A stretch of 64,000 nucleotides of DNA, taken from positions 1,179,501 through 1,243,500 of the forward strand of contig BSBK01006021.1 of NCBI GenBank assembly GCA_027943335.1, read 5' to 3'. The notes under the pieces are model-generated. The model did no database searches and was not told the origin of the DNA. It saw nothing but the letters and a program-made list of their open reading frames with translations. Source of the DNA: Chamaecyparis obtusa. Lineage: Eukaryota; Streptophyta; Pinopsida; Cupressales; Cupressaceae. How positions within the stretch are numbered: the first letter of the stretch is position 1; each line of letters starts with the position of its first letter. Shown here one piece after another: positions 61,449 to 64,000 of the stretch. The position numbers were made by a program, and so were the translations under genes.

Positions 61449-63372
61449 TCAACTTTTAGCCTGATCCTTTGCATCTGGTGGAGGTGGAGGTGGTGCATCT
61501 GATATTGCCTCTACTCTAGGTGCCTTGGCTCCCTCTGATGCTGACATGTACTGTGAATATGTGGGAACTCTCTATGTAGCAAGGACAACAACATAATAAG
61601 CAGACACATAATATGAATATCGTGAGGTCTGATGGATCACCTCTTCCTGTAATCTACGAATATCCTCACGCTACTCTGCTCGCACCCTATCTACCTCTAG
61701 GAATCTCTCCTCCCACCAAGCACTGCATACCTTCAGGTCTCTGACCTGTACTCTGAGACATCTACTGATCTCTTGTGAGGTAAGAGGAACACTAGGATTT
61801 CCGTCAGCTACTGGCATATCTATATCTATGACTGGCTGCTCAGGCTGCTCTACAGTCTCTACCCTCTACACCTTACGACATCTAATCTCAGAACCTAAAT
61901 CAAATGGGGCATCACCTTGTAATGGACTTGTATCTGTACCACCTACAACCTACTCTACTACCAGTACCTCCTTAGCCGTACCAACCCCACCTAATGTACC
62001 ACCCTCACCCCTAGTCCATCTCTGTGAACTTGTGGGCCTACCTGCTATAGAAGTAGAGGGATGAGAGGGCCTCATCTCTCCAGATGGTCTCTGTGGAGGA
62101 GCCATCACTCTAGGTCTTGGAGGTGTGGGGTGAACAATAGGAATCTGTGCGGGTCTAGGACCCGATCTCATAGGGCCTCCAATAACATCCATGGCCTCCT
62201 CCATGGAAGGTATCAACTTAGTGGGATCAAAAAATCTATGAATGGGATGATCGACAAGCCAAGAAATGAAACCATCTATGACTCTAGCATCAAGAACCTC
62301 TGGCTGATACTCCCAGTCTCTACCGACAATCACACTATACTCTTGTGAGCACAAAGCATAAGAGAGCCTCATGGTCCATCAAAGTCCTAGCTCACGAGCT
62401 ATCCAAGCATAGGAGGCATAGTTCTCAGGGGCATCCTATACATGTCCATACTACCGCCAGACCCTTGGTAATAATAAATCTCTCTAAGGTGGTAGGGGAC
62501 CTCCTGATCAGTACACGACTCTAAAAGAAGAAACTAAACTGCTCTCGAGTAGTAGGCCAAGGCTCAATGGCTACATATGGTCTCTAGTGCACAAAGGTCA
62601 TATCATCAAGGCATCACCTCTAGTACTCAGTATGACCCATCCAAACCTGTGTAACATATCTAGCGTATATATATATAACTCACTCCTGAGGCTATCACTG
62701 TGCCTGGCAAATGGGTCTCAAAACTGGGATATGGTCCCAAGCCCAGATCTGTAAAACTAAAGCTCCTGTAGCAAAAGACTTGCTCTCTTGATACACTACC
62801 TCGTGTATCTTAGAGAACATATGGGCCAAAAGACACTAACCCTAGGCTAACTCAGAGGGAGTCACCATCAAACGTGATACCATCAGGGCCCAGCCCATCA
62901 AAAGATCATTCTGCTGATGGTCAGACATGATAATACCTCCAATCATCCTGATAATAATGCACTCTAGCTGGTGTGTCTATCCAAAATGCTGCACTAAAGT
63001 CTCCCAGGAAATGGAACAGGTCATCTGGGTGTTATCTCCAAAGACACGTTGGAAAGCTAATAAATTGGAGTTCCCCAAACTCACATACTCTGGTCGCCGG
63101 CCTGGATGGAAAGGAATGTGTAGTATATGATACACATCCTCGAGAGTAACAGTGATCTCCCCAATCGGTAGGTGAAATATTTGGGTCTCTGAATGAAATC
63201 TCTCAATCAGAGCAGTCAATAGTCTGTGATTTATCCCAATCTCAGGTAAATGTATAAGGTACTCAAATCCACAGGAAGCAAGATGTATCCTCATAGGGTC
63301 TGGCAGTGACACACAGAGTCTCTACGTAGCTAGATGAGAGATCCGTACATGAACATCTAGATATATGACCTA
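61449..63372 (-). pseudogene. Antisense plant mobile domain (PMD) protein, degenerate
   Basis: On the minus strand the N-terminal part reads LASCGFEYLIHLPEIG, then LLTALIERF, then FHLPIGEITVTLEDVYHIL (63312-62977), the classic start of the plant mobile domain (aminotransferase-like) family. The middle continues past a TAG with DLLMGWALMVSRL and ALVLQIWAWDHIPVLRP (about 62940-62700), matching the family's W.W(E/D).IP..RP region. After a frameshift, 62372-61950 and then 61949-61449 form one frame with a Pro-rich tail ending in a Pro run and TGA at 61451-61449. Several TAG and TGA codons break it. PMD genes are known to be carried by plant transposons, including Ty3/gypsy elements. Here it lies opposite to gag-pol in D. 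Confidence 0.72.
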
Positions 63373-64000
63373 CACAGCATAGAAACAAGGAATCCTATTA
63401 GTAATTTGGTCATAGAATGGGTTACAAGTGCATGAATTGAATAGTTTACTATGTCAAAAGGTAGCTTAAAGGGCCAGTAATCAGCCTACAGGATCAAAAA
63501 ATTCAAAATTTTGACCTAGCAATGAGTTTTTGGCTCACTATTTTTCATACAACACTTCAAACTGGCTGGAATGTCGTACGACTTTCTACATCATACCGTA
63601 TGACAAACCATAGTAGTATGACACTGGACACCTCCTCGTACGAGTTATGAGGGACTCAATGAGATGTCGTATGACTCTTGGGTCCCTTTGATACGAGTCT
63701 TGGGGGCTAATGAAATGACATTCTACCTATAGTTGAAAAGTCGTATGAGTCCCGCTGGGGAGTCGTACGAGTTTCCATGCATTCAAAAATAAAAAATTGA
63801 AAAGCGTATGAAAAATGCTAAAAAATCATATAAAACATGGAAAAATTGACATTTTAACAAAGCACAGAGGTCCACCTATCGAATGTCGATATTGATGGGG
63901 TCTCTGGTGTCTCCGGCTGCACTCAAATCGATGAAAACTCATAGGTACTTTTGGTTCTACCATTTTCTCGCTTAGAGGGCTCCACAAGATTTCTAAAGTC
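63373..64000. other. Region upstream of the antisense PMD gene, with TCGTAYGA motifs
   Basis: Non-coding. TCGTACGA-like words lie near 63583, 63637, 63666, 63692, 63741 and 63763, in the same plus-strand orientation (for example GTCGTACGAGTTT) as in the A and D leaders. Relative to the PMD gene this is its 5' flank. Confidence 0.6.

Larger units (their letters stand above)
48498..64000 (+). mobile_element. Element D: Ty3/gypsy (Tat/Ogre-like) retrotransposon, partial
   Basis: It belongs to the same family as A: a related LTR, an identical primer site, a homologous leader, gag-pol and hairpin array. It is inserted after ATTCT (48493-48497), the candidate left target duplication. The 3' LTR is not in the window. 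Homology to A runs to about 61000; beyond that D carries about 3 kb absent from A, including an antisense PMD pseudogene. Whether this extra part belongs to D or is another insertion cannot be settled without the 3' end. Confidence 0.85.

Noticed and set aside
61828..62348. Plus-strand frames opposite the PMD gene
   Set aside because: The minus strand carries recognisable PMD sequence with a Pro-rich tail. The plus-strand frames are its shadows.

Overview
The window is plant nuclear DNA made almost entirely of LTR retrotransposons nested in one another. It is AT-rich, and I see no ordinary cellular gene, tRNA, rRNA or CRISPR array. Large, well-preserved elements with 1.2-3.5 kb LTRs fit a seed plant with a big genome. 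A gymnosperm is possible, but nothing here proves it.

Layout. (1) B, 1-37682 with interruptions, is a gag-only, pol-less LTR element in tandem form: internal tail (1-421 and 15797-16210), shared middle LTR (16211-19680), internal region (19681-22933), 3' LTR (22934-24477 and 36517-37682). (2) A, 422-15791, is a full-length Ty3/gypsy element inserted in the first B internal region; its target duplication is ACTAC. (3) C, 24478-36511, is a second full-length Ty3/gypsy element inserted in the last B LTR; its duplication is GTGAT. (4) F, 48420 down to about 38945 on the minus strand, is a decayed gene resembling a conserved, probably transposase-derived plant family. It is split by (5) E, 40148-47866, a minus-strand Ty1/copia element with duplication CTATC. 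(6) D, 48498 to the window end, is a third Ty3/gypsy element of the same family as A. It has no 3' LTR in view and carries a degenerate plant-mobile-domain (PMD) gene in antisense after pol.

A, C and D look like the Tat/Ogre branch of Ty3/gypsy. They have a PBS beginning TGGCRCCCACC, a C-x2-H-x4-H-x4-C knuckle, a protease followed by a G-patch-like segment, a reverse transcriptase, two successive RNase H domains, and an integrase without an evident chromodomain. All are broken by nonsense codons, largely of the CGA-to-TGA and CAG-to-TAG kind, plus small indels. Five stops are at identical positions in A and D, so a copy already carrying them was probably mobilised in trans.

The most striking unexplained structure lies just after the pol stop codon in A, C and D: three consecutive stem-loops of about 36 nt with the same architecture (outer stem, small internal loop, middle stem, AAAA bulge, apical stem, mostly a GNRA tetraloop). 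Several base pairs change in a compensatory way between copies, which points to selected RNA structure. Other points of note are TCGTACGAG-type motif clusters in the A and D leaders and again beside the antisense PMD gene, a leaderless gag in C that is open back into the primer-binding site, and the shared-LTR tandem form of B.
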